From NCBI RefSeq assembly GCF_030816915.1, contig NZ_JAUSYN010000002.1, positions 6,151,501 through 6,215,500 on the forward strand: a stretch of 64,000 nt of DNA. The letters are read 5' to 3'. The notes beneath the pieces are model-generated. The model was not told where the DNA came from. It did not search any database and was given only the letters and a program-made list of their open reading frames with translations. This DNA is from Streptomyces sp. B3I8. GTDB lineage: Bacteria; Actinomycetota; Actinomycetes; Streptomycetales; Streptomycetaceae. Position numbers and translations under genes: made by a program. The first letter of the stretch is position 1. Every line of letters starts with the position of its first letter. Positions 53,214-61,974 of this stretch are shown here, piece after piece.

Positions 53214-53416
53214 CCATTCAGTCATCCGTACCGGCAGGGACAGAGCCGACCTGGTTCAAGAGCAGCTACAGCAGCGGCGGGGGCGGTGAATGCGTCGAGG
53301 TCGCCGCAACCCCCGCTGCCGTCCTCGTCAGGGACTCCAAGCAACCCGCCGCCGCCAGGCTCGCGTTCGGCGCGGGCGCCTGGGCCGGCTTCGTGGAGAT
53401 GGCCGCCGGGCGCTGA
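53210..53416 (+). CDS. DUF397 domain protein
   Basis: The 68-aa protein has the family pattern WFKSSYSSGGGGECVEVA, VLVRDSKQP and a C-terminal WAGFVEMAAGR. DUF397 proteins pair with the XRE/DUF5753 regulator; BldB-type and WhiJ-linked examples are known. Its ATG overlaps the regulator's stop, so the two are translationally coupled. Confidence 0.93.
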   Translation: MTIQSSVPAGTEPTWFKSSYSSGGGGECVEVAATPAAVLVRDSKQPAAARLAFGAGAWAGFVEMAAGR

Positions 53417-53433
53417 CCGGCGACGCACGTACG

Positions 53434-53465
53434 ACTCGGGGCCCGGCACGCGCCGGGTCCCGAGT
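53434..53465. terminator. Bidirectional hairpin between convergent genes
   Basis: ACTCGGGGCCCGGC pairs with GCCGGGTCCCGAGT with one mismatch and a 4-base loop. It separates the DUF397 gene from the convergent TOPRIM-like gene ending at 53472. Confidence 0.7.
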
Positions 53466-53471
53466 GCGTGG

Positions 53472-54125
53472 TCAGGTCCACACCGTGAGGTCGTCGACGA
53501 AGTCCGCGTAGGAGCGATTCGTGCCGCGCGGTGAGGGGATCAGCCGGTGCGCCAGCGCCTCGCGGGCGACGGCGGGGCCGTCGCTCTCGCGGAAGACGGG
53601 TCGGCCGAGTCCCCGTTTGAGTTCTTCCTTCGCGTCCTTGACGCGGCCGGTGTCCTTGTCACGCAGGCGATCCGGGACCTTCCAGCGGGGCCGGACGTAC
53701 GGGAAGGCGTCGGGGAAGAGGAGTAACCACCCCTCGCTCTCCCAGGCGGCCAGCGCGAGGGCGGTCGGGATGCCGGGCGACTGGCGGGACAACTCGTCGG
53801 CCACGGCCTTGCGGATCCGCGCGTACCGCGCGTCCGTGTAGCCGTCCAGGTCCTCGTGGACGACGAACCCGGCCAACTCCCCGCGCTGTTGAAGCGCCTT
53901 CGCGCGCGCCTTGCCGACGAGTGTCTTGACGGCGGCGGCGAGGTCCGGCCCGGACTTCTTCCGTAACCGTACGGGGTCGTTGATGCGGACCAGCTTGGCC
54001 GCCGCGGCGAGGTCGGGCCGGTGGGCGCGGAGTAACGCGGCCATGATGTCGCAGTCGTTCTGGTCCTCACCGGCCAGGACGATGACACGCCGGTCGCGCG
54101 ACGCCCGTCCCCTCGGCGGCGTCAC
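53472..54125 (-). CDS. TOPRIM-like (DUF4276-like) partner of the ATPase
   Basis: The 217-aa protein is read from GTG 54125, which overlaps the ATPase stop (GTGA). RRVIVLAGEDQNDCDIMAAL provides a strand followed by a conserved acidic residue, and GELAGFVVHEDLDGYTDARY gives a strand ending in D-L-D, the layout of a TOPRIM/DUF4276 metal site. ALAAWESEGWLLLFPDAF resembles a conserved DUF4276 segment. The C-terminus is FRESDGPAVAREALAHRLIP. With an overlapping AAA ATPase it recalls pairs such as RloA/RloB, AbiL and PARIS, in which the TOPRIM protein is the toxic effector; that role is inferred. A fused remnant of the same pair lies at 6012. Confidence 0.65.
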   Translation of the reverse strand: MTPPRGRASRDRRVIVLAGEDQNDCDIMAALLRAHRPDLAAAAKLVRINDPVRLRKKSGPDLAAAVKTLVGKARAKALQQRGELAGFVVHEDLDGYTDARYARIRKAVADELSRQSPGIPTALALAAWESEGWLLLFPDAFPYVRPRWKVPDRLRDKDTGRVKDAKEELKRGLGRPVFRESDGPAVAREALAHRLIPSPRGTNRSYADFVDDLTVWT

Positions 54126-55363
54126 AGCTCGCCGCCGGTGAGGTCGCCGCCGAGGACACCGGAGAACCACAGTTCACCGAGTGGCTGTTCGCCGGACTCC
54201 TCGACGATGGCCTTGACCTCGTCGACGGTGAGGGCGGGGATGACGGACGCGCCGTCGTCGTCGCGGTCGCAGACGACGAACTCCTCCGGTCGCAGCCGGT
54301 TGACGAGCGCGGGGGAGTGGGTGGCGACGATGAACTGCGTGTGCTCGGCGGCCTCGCGCAGCCGTTGCACGACGAGTTCCAGGGCCTGCGGGTGCAGGCC
54401 GTGGTCGATCTCCTCGATGCAGGTGAAGGCGGGAGGGTTCGGATCGTAGAGCAGCGCGAGGAGCCCGAGGAGGCGGACGGTTCCGTAGGACGCGTCGGCG
54501 AGGGGTGTGCGTCGTCGCAGGCCGCGCTCGCGGAGCACCACGGTCGTCTGGCTCATCGACCCGCCGAGTTCCTCGAACTCGATGTCCTCCAACTGCGGCA
54601 GGACCGTGCGGGCGTCGGCGACCAGGTTGTCCCAGGTGCCGTCGTCGAGGTTGCTGAGGTGGGTCAGGAACCCGGCCAGGTTCTCGGCGTGCGGGGACAG
54701 GGTGGTGGAGTCGCCGCCGCGCATGCGCGTTGGTTGCCGGGCCGCCGCGACGTCCACGTCGAAGACCCGGAAGGAGGAGAGCCGGTCGGCGACGTGCGTG
54801 ACTTCGTTGCCGCCCTCGGCGGGGCCGAGGCGGGGGAGTGTGGAGAGCCCGCTGCTCAGTCTGCGGATGCTCAGGCTGCTGCTGTCGTCGCTCTCGCCCG
54901 CCCGTACGTCGAGGATGCGGGCTTCCTCGCCCGAGATGGTGATGCGTCGGCCGCGTCCCTGCCTGCGTTTGAAGGCGAAGCTCTCCTCGCGGGACAGGGC
55001 GTAGTACGGGGACCGTTCGCCGGTCCGGTTCACCCGGAGGGCGCGGCGCCGGATGGTGAGGTCGTACTCGTCCGGTGCGGTGAGCGTCGCATTGGTGGTC
55101 CAGGTCGCCTTGACGCGCACGCGCATGGTGGTCGGGGGCTTGGTGCCGCCCCAGAAGGCCACCTCGTCGAAGCCGCCGCGGGTGTCGAGCGCCGGCTGGA
55201 GGTCGGTGCGGATGATGTCGGCGAGGAAGTCGAACACCTTGAGCACGTTGGACTTGCCCGCCCCGTTCGGGCCCACCAGGACCGTGAGCGGCCCGAGCGG
55301 CACGGTCACGTCGCGCAGGCTGCGGAAGTTCTCGACGTGCAGTTCCAGAAGACGGCCAGACAT
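54122..55363 (-). CDS. AAA_21-type (RecF/OLD-like) ATPase
   Basis: The 413-aa protein is read from ATG 55363 (MSGRLLELHVENFRSLRDVT); an in-frame GTG at 55396 is an alternative. It has an ABC-like SMC/OLD fold: Walker A LVGPNGAGKSNVLKVFDFLA, a signature region DASYGTVRLLGLLALLYDP, Walker B with double Glu FTCIEEIDHGLHPQALELVV and the His switch FIVATHSPALVNRL. There is no TOPRIM domain in the same chain, unlike OLD nucleases; that function appears to be in the next gene. It starts 74 bases after hsdR on the same strand and is probably expressed with it as an accessory defence module. Confidence 0.85.
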   Translation of the reverse strand: MSGRLLELHVENFRSLRDVTVPLGPLTVLVGPNGAGKSNVLKVFDFLADIIRTDLQPALDTRGGFDEVAFWGGTKPPTTMRVRVKATWTTNATLTAPDEYDLTIRRRALRVNRTGERSPYYALSREESFAFKRRQGRGRRITISGEEARILDVRAGESDDSSSLSIRRLSSGLSTLPRLGPAEGGNEVTHVADRLSSFRVFDVDVAAARQPTRMRGGDSTTLSPHAENLAGFLTHLSNLDDGTWDNLVADARTVLPQLEDIEFEELGGSMSQTTVVLRERGLRRRTPLADASYGTVRLLGLLALLYDPNPPAFTCIEEIDHGLHPQALELVVQRLREAAEHTQFIVATHSPALVNRLRPEEFVVCDRDDDGASVIPALTVDEVKAIVEESGEQPLGELWFSGVLGGDLTGGEL

Positions 55364-55437
55364 CGATACACCAATCGAGTGAATACGCGGGGACACGGGA
55401 CGGGGCCCGGCGGCAAGCCGGACCCCACCACCATCCG

Positions 55438-58400
55438 TCAGAAGTCGTCCAGACCTTCTTCACTGCGGATCATCCGCCAGGCGGCGCGTCGGGCGCTGCG
55501 GTCGAGATTCGACTTGAAGTCGCGGTCCGCACCGAAGTAGCGCCGGCCGAGGGTGTCGATGGTGGACACGTGGTCCATCATGTTCTCCTCGAACTTCTTG
55601 TCGAAGACGATGCCGAAGTTGTCTTCGTCGTTGACGGCGGCTGCGGCCCGGACCTTCTTGTCCTCCACGGTGGCCCTGAAGGCGGGAAGGACGTCCTGTT
55701 CGGTGAATTCGGTGCCGAACTTGGCGTTGAACTTCTCGATCAGCTCGGACAGCAGCGACTTGTCCGCGTCCTTCGCGCCACCCACGCCGTCGTTGAAGCC
55801 CTTGAGTTCGGCAGCGCCCTCCGCGCTCAGGGAAATGTCCACCTCACCCGTCTTCTTCACGGTGATGTGACTGAGGTCGACCTCCCCTATGTCGACGCCG
55901 CCGTCGGCCAGGCGGGGGAGCCGGTTGAGCAGGTAGCGGCCGTAGAGGTGCAGCCGTTCCAGCTCGGGGTCGTGGTACGGGACGATCTGCGCGAGGAAGC
56001 CGTACTTGCGGACGTAGTCGTTGAGGTGGGCGCGGAAGTCCTCGGCCGTCTCGACGTCGTCCTCCTCCTCGCTCTCCAGCAGCGCGGTGAAGCGGGTGAC
56101 GGCGGGGGAGAGCAGCCGGTACAGCTCGGCGTGCAGCTTCTCCCACTTGGCCTGGGAGCCGGCAGCCTTCTCCTTCGCCTCGAAGTACGCCTTGGCGAAC
56201 TCGTCCATGTCCTGCTCCGAGACGATCGGCGCGGACATGACCCGACTCTGGGCCGTGTACAGGAGGTTGGGGTCGGACGGGAGGGTGTGCGCCTCCTCGA
56301 AGTACGGCCGGAACGCCTCCTGGATGTCCTCGGCCTCGTTCACGAAGTCCAGGACGGCGAGGTCCGCCTGCGACTTGCGTTCCGCGGTGCGGTTGAGGCG
56401 GGACAGCGTCTGCACGGCGGCGATGCCGGTCAGCGTCTTGTTGACGTACATCGTGGTGAGGAGCGGCTGGTCGAAGCCGGTCTGGTACTTCTCCGCGACG
56501 ACCAGGATGCGGTACTCCTGCTGTCCCCTGCCGCCGGCCTTGGCCGCCTTGTCGTCGGCCCGCGTGTACGCGAACGCCTTCGGCAGCGCGCTCTCCGACA
56601 GGCCGCCGTTCTCCTTGCTCTCGGTGGTCTCCTCGCCGTCGATGGTGAGGGAACCGGAGAAGGCGACGAGCACGCCGAGGTCGGGGTACTTGGTGTCATA
56701 GTCGCGGTCGGCGATGTAGCTCTGGATCGCGCGGGCCATCTGCACGGCGGAGTGGCGGGACCCCGTGACCACCATCGCCTTGGACCGTCCGCCGAGCAGG
56801 CCGCGGGAGTGGGCCACGAAGTGCTCCACGATCACCTGCGCGTGCTGCGACACCGTGTGCTCGTGCATCAGCGCGAACCGGGCGAGCAGGCTGTTCGCCT
56901 TGGAGGGGTCCACCTCCTTCTCGTCGCGGTTCAGGTTCGCGAGCTTCCAGTACGTGTTGTACGTGACGTAGTTGCACAGCGGGTCGAGGATGAACCCTTC
57001 CTCGATCGCCTGGCGCATGGAGTACGTGTGGAAGGGGCGGTAGACCGCCTTGCCGTTCTCCGTCGCCTCCGTGCCGAACAGTTCGAGCGTCTTGGCCTTC
57101 GGCGTCGCCGTGAAGGCGAAGTAGGAGAGGTTCGCGGCCTGCGCGCGCTCCTCGGCCTTGGCCTTCAGCTTGTCGTCCACGGTGACCGTGGTGGCGCCCT
57201 TCTCGTCCGTGTCCGCGTCCAGACCGAGGTCACGGAGAGCGGACTTGACGGCGGTGGCCGCGTCGCCGGACTGCGACGAGTGCGCCTCGTCGACGACGAT
57301 CGCGAAACGGCTCCCCTTGATCTCCGTCGGGTTGCGCTTGACGTAGTCCAGCAGCGCCGGGAACGAGTGCAGCGTGACGGTGACGATCTTGCCGGTGTCC
57401 CGCGAGAGGGCGCGGGCGAGCTGCTCGCTCTTGGCACCGTGCTTCTCGTCCACCTTCACGACCAGGCCGTCCGTCTGCGAGAAGCTGCCCACGGTCGCCG
57501 AGAGCTGGGCGTCCAGGGCGCGCCGGTCGGTGATGACGATGACCTTGTCGAAGACGGGCTCGCCGGGCTTGATACGCCCGTCGGCTAGTGCGTCGGGGCG
57601 CAGGACGGCCGGGTCCTGGCGGGCGTGCAGGTCGCTGAGACGGTGGGCCAGCCAGCCGATGGTGTTCGACTTGCCGGACCCGGCGGACGCCATGATCAGG
57701 TAGTTCTGGCCGGCGCCGTGGACGGAGGCGTGCGCGGTGAGCTTGCGGACCACGTCCCACTGGTGGAAGCGGGGGAAGATCGTCGACTTGGTCGTGCCGC
57801 CGCCGGGGGTCTTGTGCTTCTGCTGGTGCACGAACCGCTGGAGGAGGTCCAACCAGTTGTCCCGCTGCCAGACCTCTTCCCAGAGGTACGAGGTCGCGTA
57901 CTTGCTGTGCGCGGTCGGAACCGGGTTGCCGGCGCCCCCGGGCTGACCGGGGCCGTTCGAGCCGGTGTTGAACGGCAGGAACCGGGTGCTCTTGCCGCGC
58001 AGTTGCGTCGTCACGAAGACCAGGTCCGGGTCCACGGCGAAGTTCGCGATGACCCGGCGCGTGAAGATCAGCTCGGTGGGGTCACGGTCCGTGCGGTACT
58101 GCTCCTTGGCCTGCTCGACGCCCTGACCGGTGAGCGGGTTCTTCAACTCGGCGGTGGCGACGGGGATGCCGTTGAGGAAGAGGGTCAGGTCGAGACGGTG
58201 ACCCCAGTCCGCCTGCTTGGTGGCGTACGGGAGTTCGCGGACGACGGTGAGGCGGTTGGCCCGGTAGTCGTCCAGGACGGAGTCGGCGGAGATGAGGTTC
58301 GGCTTGAAGTAGGCGACGCGGAGGCGGATGCCCCGGTCTTTGACCCCGTTGCGGAGGACGTGCAGCAGCCCGTCCTCGGCGATGGCCCGGTCAAGGCGCT

Positions 58401-58620
58401 GCGCGAAGCCGCGCTGCGCCTCGTTGGGGTCGCCTCCGTAGACGGTGACGAGGTCGTCCCACTCGTCGGGCTGCGTCTCCCCGATGAAGGTGTACAGCTC
58501 GTTCGTGTCGAGGCCGAGTTCGGGGCGGTAGTCGGCAGGGCTCGCCTCCCGCCACCCGCGTTCACTGAGCGCGGCAACAATGGCAGACCCGAAGGCGGAC
58601 TCGTCGTGCACGGGACTCAT
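55438..58620 (-). CDS. hsdR: Type I restriction endonuclease subunit R
   Basis: The 1060-aa protein has the full HsdR layout. The N-terminal nuclease is a PD-(D/E)XK domain: RLDLTLFLNGIPVATAELKN PLTGQG, with D and E-x-K visible. The motor follows: P-loop YLIMASAGSGKSNTIGWLAH, VIVITDRRALDAQL, the DEAH box FAIVVDEAHSSQSGDAA, YFAFTATPKAKTLELFG, then helicase domain 2 with VVAEKYQTGFDQPLLTTMYV and QTLSRLNRTA. The C-terminal third is the helical domain that binds HsdM and HsdS. The complex translocates and cuts DNA lacking its methyl mark. The ATG overlaps the hsdS stop (ATGA). Confidence 0.95.
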   Translation of the reverse strand: MSPVHDESAFGSAIVAALSERGWREASPADYRPELGLDTNELYTFIGETQPDEWDDLVTVYGGDPNEAQRGFAQRLDRAIAEDGLLHVLRNGVKDRGIRLRVAYFKPNLISADSVLDDYRANRLTVVRELPYATKQADWGHRLDLTLFLNGIPVATAELKNPLTGQGVEQAKEQYRTDRDPTELIFTRRVIANFAVDPDLVFVTTQLRGKSTRFLPFNTGSNGPGQPGGAGNPVPTAHSKYATSYLWEEVWQRDNWLDLLQRFVHQQKHKTPGGGTTKSTIFPRFHQWDVVRKLTAHASVHGAGQNYLIMASAGSGKSNTIGWLAHRLSDLHARQDPAVLRPDALADGRIKPGEPVFDKVIVITDRRALDAQLSATVGSFSQTDGLVVKVDEKHGAKSEQLARALSRDTGKIVTVTLHSFPALLDYVKRNPTEIKGSRFAIVVDEAHSSQSGDAATAVKSALRDLGLDADTDEKGATTVTVDDKLKAKAEERAQAANLSYFAFTATPKAKTLELFGTEATENGKAVYRPFHTYSMRQAIEEGFILDPLCNYVTYNTYWKLANLNRDEKEVDPSKANSLLARFALMHEHTVSQHAQVIVEHFVAHSRGLLGGRSKAMVVTGSRHSAVQMARAIQSYIADRDYDTKYPDLGVLVAFSGSLTIDGEETTESKENGGLSESALPKAFAYTRADDKAAKAGGRGQQEYRILVVAEKYQTGFDQPLLTTMYVNKTLTGIAAVQTLSRLNRTAERKSQADLAVLDFVNEAEDIQEAFRPYFEEAHTLPSDPNLLYTAQSRVMSAPIVSEQDMDEFAKAYFEAKEKAAGSQAKWEKLHAELYRLLSPAVTRFTALLESEEEDDVETAEDFRAHLNDYVRKYGFLAQIVPYHDPELERLHLYGRYLLNRLPRLADGGVDIGEVDLSHITVKKTGEVDISLSAEGAAELKGFNDGVGGAKDADKSLLSELIEKFNAKFGTEFTEQDVLPAFRATVEDKKVRAAAAVNDEDNFGIVFDKKFEENMMDHVSTIDTLGRRYFGADRDFKSNLDRSARRAAWRMIRSEEGLDDF

Positions 58621-59870
58621 GCGCTGACTCCTTCGGTCACGTTGCGCCCGCTGGCGGTGGAGACGTCGAACTGGCCGGTTACGGCGGCGGTGATGAGGGC
58701 TTGGCGGCGTTCGCGGAATAGGGCCAGCGAACGGCGGATTGCGCTCTGCACTCCACTGATGGATTGACGGGAGGCTTCCAACTCCGCAACGACCGCAAGT
58801 TGAGAGTCAGCTGGTGTCGCGGGAATCTCTACGGACTTGATGTCATCTGCGCGCAGCTTGATAGTCTGTCCCGACTGGCCGCGCAAAAGCAATGCCATAT
58901 GAGCTCGGACAGGTGCGCTTCCCAGTAGCATAGTAACGAACCGAGGATCCCAATCGTTGGTGACCCGTAGTCGGTACAAAAGATCACTGAGTAGCAATTT
59001 GCGCCCGTCAGTACGTGCAAGAGTTGCGACGCCAACGTGTGCCGCCGAGCCGCTGCCTCGCGTCATCAGAATGTCGCCATCCACGACCTTGTAGCGAAGG
59101 TCGGGCGTGATGTCAGGCGGAAGGCGCTTGTGTTGTTGAGGTTGGAATGTTCCGGTACTTACGGCGCTGGTCTTGAGTACCGCCCACTCTGAAGGATCTG
59201 CTTCCGTCTCCTCACACTGAGGGCTCCAGCCCTGCTCAACGGACATTACGACGCGGCGCAAGGCGACCACGCCATGGGTCGAAATGAGCCCTTCGGTCAT
59301 CTCGGCCAATTTCGACTGCCACAGATCGCTCAGGCAGCGCAACTGCGACTGCCTTGCATGTGTTAGGCCATCGATACGCGCGGTCGTGTCGTTCAGGTAA
59401 GCAGTTATGCGATGTTGTTCTTCCAATGGTGGGACAGTCACCATAAGATGCGTAACATCCTCCGGTGCTGCCCTTTGATGGCTACGCGTTACGGACTGCA
59501 CGCGAGAGTCAAGTGTCTGCCGCGTTGCCTCTGACTGAAGGAAGTACGCAAGGAAACCGGCATCCAGGTCCTTCTCAGGCCGGAGACCGACGAATTCAGT
59601 GGAGGAGACTACGGGTAGCGCTGATGCCTGAACTGTAACGACCCGGCTTTTTCGCGGGTTCAACTTACTGACTAGAACTTCACCGCCGTGCAGCCGCAGT
59701 TTGGCGGACTTGATGTCGGCAGTCGACTCAACTCGGCCAGTGCCGATCGCGTCGATCGCGGGGATGCTGTAATGCACCACCCTGTCGCCGAGGTCGGCGG
59801 GCTCGACTGTCGTGCGCTTCTCTGACGCGAGAGACCAGAGCGGCGCTGTGCGCCAGCGGTTACCAGTCAT
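58617..59870 (-). CDS. hsdS: Type I restriction-modification specificity subunit
   Basis: The 417-aa protein starts at ATG 59870 (MTGNRWRTAPLWSLASEKRT), overlapping the hsdM stop by four bases. It has two target-recognition domains, about 10-150 and 205-360, each followed by a conserved helical region: VPPLEEQHRITAYLNDTTAR and ALFRERRQALITAAVTGQFD. The second target-recognition domain includes GWSPQCEETEADPSEWAVLK and KVVDGDILMTRGSGSAAHVG. It reads the split DNA target for HsdM and HsdR. The gene is clearly lower in GC than hsdM and hsdR, typical of exchanged specificity subunits. Confidence 0.93.
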   Translation of the reverse strand: MTGNRWRTAPLWSLASEKRTTVEPADLGDRVVHYSIPAIDAIGTGRVESTADIKSAKLRLHGGEVLVSKLNPRKSRVVTVQASALPVVSSTEFVGLRPEKDLDAGFLAYFLQSEATRQTLDSRVQSVTRSHQRAAPEDVTHLMVTVPPLEEQHRITAYLNDTTARIDGLTHARQSQLRCLSDLWQSKLAEMTEGLISTHGVVALRRVVMSVEQGWSPQCEETEADPSEWAVLKTSAVSTGTFQPQQHKRLPPDITPDLRYKVVDGDILMTRGSGSAAHVGVATLARTDGRKLLLSDLLYRLRVTNDWDPRFVTMLLGSAPVRAHMALLLRGQSGQTIKLRADDIKSVEIPATPADSQLAVVAELEASRQSISGVQSAIRRSLALFRERRQALITAAVTGQFDVSTASGRNVTEGVSA

Positions 59871-61858
59871 TCCGTGACCTCCCCCAGAAGCCCCTGAATC
59901 TCTGCCTCCAGCGCCTTCAACTCTGAGTCGATCTCCGCCAACGGCCTCGGCGGTTGATACACGTAGAAGTGCCGCGTGAACGGAATTTCGTACCCGATCT
60001 TCGTCTTGCTGTGGTCGATCCACGCATCCGGAACGTGTGGGTGGACCTCTCGCTTCAGGTACTCCTCGACGTCCTCACCCAGCGGCACGTTCTCGTAGTC
60101 CCGCAGCTCCGCGTCCGGTTCCGGCTTGCCCTTGATGAGCTGGACCTCGCCCTCCGGGTCCCGTACGCCGATCGCCTCGCGCAGCGCCTTGTTGAACGGG
60201 GCGCCCGTCGGCCACGTCGAGCCGGCCTGGACTACCGCGTCCTTCAGGGCGAGCCACGCGTCCGTCTTCTTCGTCCACGAACTGCCCTTGAGCGAGCCGA
60301 ACGCCTCCGACATCACCGACGCCTGCGGCAGCTTAGCGATGACCTTGGACGACTCCAGCGCCGCCAACGTCTCCTCCGTCACCTCGAACCGGAGCTTCAG
60401 CGGGCGCTCGACGGTGATGCGCTGGTAGCCGAACGCCGTGTTGTCGAAGACCTTCACCTTGGCGTGGAGCGGATGCTCCGCGTCCTCCGCCGCAGACAGG
60501 GCCTCGCCGTACAGCTTCACCACCGTCGCGATGTGGTCCTTGCCCAGCTCCTTGCGCTTGTCGCCGAGCGACTTGCGCATCTTCTGCCACTGGTCGCGCG
60601 CGTCGAGCAGGACGACCTTGCCCTTGTGGTCGGGGCTCTTGCGGTTCGTCAGGATCCAGAAGTACGTGGAGATGCCGGTGTTGTAGAAGAGCTGGTCCGG
60701 GAGAGCGACGATGCCCTCCAGCCAGTCGTTCTCCAGGATCCAGCGGCGGATCTCCGACTCACCCGAACCCGCCGCGCCCGTGAACAGGGGCGAGCCGTTG
60801 AAGACGATGGCGATGCGGGAGCCGCCCCCGCCGTTGACGTCGACCGGCTTCATCTTGCTGATCATGTGCTGGAGGAACAGCAGCGAACCGTCGTTGATGC
60901 GGGGCAGGCCCGCGCCGAAGCGGCCCGCGGAGCCGAGCTTCTCGTGCTCGTCCTCGACGTCTTCCTTGACCTTCTTCCACTCCACGCCGAACGGCGGGTT
61001 GGCCAGGAGGTAGTCGAACGTCCGGCGCGCGTGGCCGTCGTCGTTGAAGCTGTTGCCGAAGGCGATGTTCTCCGGGTTCTGGCCCTTGATCATGAGGTCG
61101 GACCGGCAGATCGCCCAGGACTCGGGGTTGAGCTCCTGCCCGTACACCTCGACCGTGGCGTCGGGGTTGAGCTCCTTGATCAGGTCGTCCGTCGCGGAGA
61201 GCATGCCGCCCGTGCCGCAGGCCGGGTCCATGACCGTGCGCACCACACCGGGGAGCTGCAACGCGTCACCGTCCGGGGCGACCAGCAGCCGCACCATGAG
61301 CCGGATGACCTCGCGGGGCGTGAAGTGCTCACCGGCCGTCTCGTTGGACTGCTCCGAGAAGCGGCGGATCAGCTCCTCGAAGATGTAGCCCATGTTGTGG
61401 TTGGAGACGACCTCGGGGCGCAGGTCGAGGTCCGTGAACTTACCGATGATCTTGTAGAGCAGCCCGGCGGATTCCAGTCGCTTGACCTGCTGCGCGAACT
61501 CGAAGCGGTCCAGCACACCCCGGGCGTTGTCGGAGAACGAGGCCACGTACACCTGGAGGTTCTTCGCCGCGCTGCCCGGGTCGTCCGCGATCTTCTTCAG
61601 CGTCAGCGTGGAGGTGTTGTAGAAGGCGTGGCCGGCGGCCTTGCTGAGGAACCTGTCCGCGTTGACCTCCTGGCCCGCGAACTTCTCCACCGTCGCCGTG
61701 ACCGCGTCACGCGTCGGCTCCAACACGCACTCAAGGCGTCGCAGCACCGTGAACGGCAGGATCACCTTGCCGTAGTCGGACTGCTTGTAGTCCCCCCGCA
61801 GGAGGTCGGCGACGGACCATGCGTGGTTCGCCAACTCCGTGTGTTTGCTGCTGTTCAA
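59867..61858 (-). CDS. hsdM: Type I restriction-modification methyltransferase subunit
   Basis: The 663-aa protein starts at TTG 61858 (GGGGA about 6 bases upstream; no nearby ATG or GTG in frame). An N-terminal helical HsdM_N domain (LANHAWSVADLLRGDYKQSD) leads to the N6-adenine methylase core. This has the SAM site VRTVMDPACGTGGMLSATDD and catalytic FDYLLANPPFGVEWKK. HFTPREVIRLMVRLL is also typical. The C-terminal extension has a coiled segment (IDSELKALEAEIQGLLGEV) that contacts HsdS. It methylates adenine in the target. It heads the run hsdM-hsdS-hsdR-ATPase-TOPRIM-like. Confidence 0.95.
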   Translation of the reverse strand: MNSSKHTELANHAWSVADLLRGDYKQSDYGKVILPFTVLRRLECVLEPTRDAVTATVEKFAGQEVNADRFLSKAAGHAFYNTSTLTLKKIADDPGSAAKNLQVYVASFSDNARGVLDRFEFAQQVKRLESAGLLYKIIGKFTDLDLRPEVVSNHNMGYIFEELIRRFSEQSNETAGEHFTPREVIRLMVRLLVAPDGDALQLPGVVRTVMDPACGTGGMLSATDDLIKELNPDATVEVYGQELNPESWAICRSDLMIKGQNPENIAFGNSFNDDGHARRTFDYLLANPPFGVEWKKVKEDVEDEHEKLGSAGRFGAGLPRINDGSLLFLQHMISKMKPVDVNGGGGSRIAIVFNGSPLFTGAAGSGESEIRRWILENDWLEGIVALPDQLFYNTGISTYFWILTNRKSPDHKGKVVLLDARDQWQKMRKSLGDKRKELGKDHIATVVKLYGEALSAAEDAEHPLHAKVKVFDNTAFGYQRITVERPLKLRFEVTEETLAALESSKVIAKLPQASVMSEAFGSLKGSSWTKKTDAWLALKDAVVQAGSTWPTGAPFNKALREAIGVRDPEGEVQLIKGKPEPDAELRDYENVPLGEDVEEYLKREVHPHVPDAWIDHSKTKIGYEIPFTRHFYVYQPPRPLAEIDSELKALEAEIQGLLGEVTE

Positions 61859-61974
61859 CTGAATCCCCAGATTCCTTCCGGTGTTGCTGTCCCCGCCCCG
61901 TCGCGCCGCTCGGTCGTTCGTTCACCCGGCGCGGGTGGTGCCCCATTGTGGTCGATGTGTGAACGTGCGGATAC
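61859..61974. promoter_or_regulatory. Probable promoter region of the hsd operon
   Basis: This 116-bp gap between the upstream methylase stop and hsdM is the only spacer that can hold a dedicated hsd promoter. It is less GC-rich near 61935-61975, but I see no unambiguous -10/-35 pair. Confidence 0.35.

Noticed and set aside
55570..57588. Long plus-strand frame opposite hsdR, and another at 59954-62131 opposite hsdM
   Set aside because: Both are antisense shadows of strongly conserved restriction genes, with no domain of their own.
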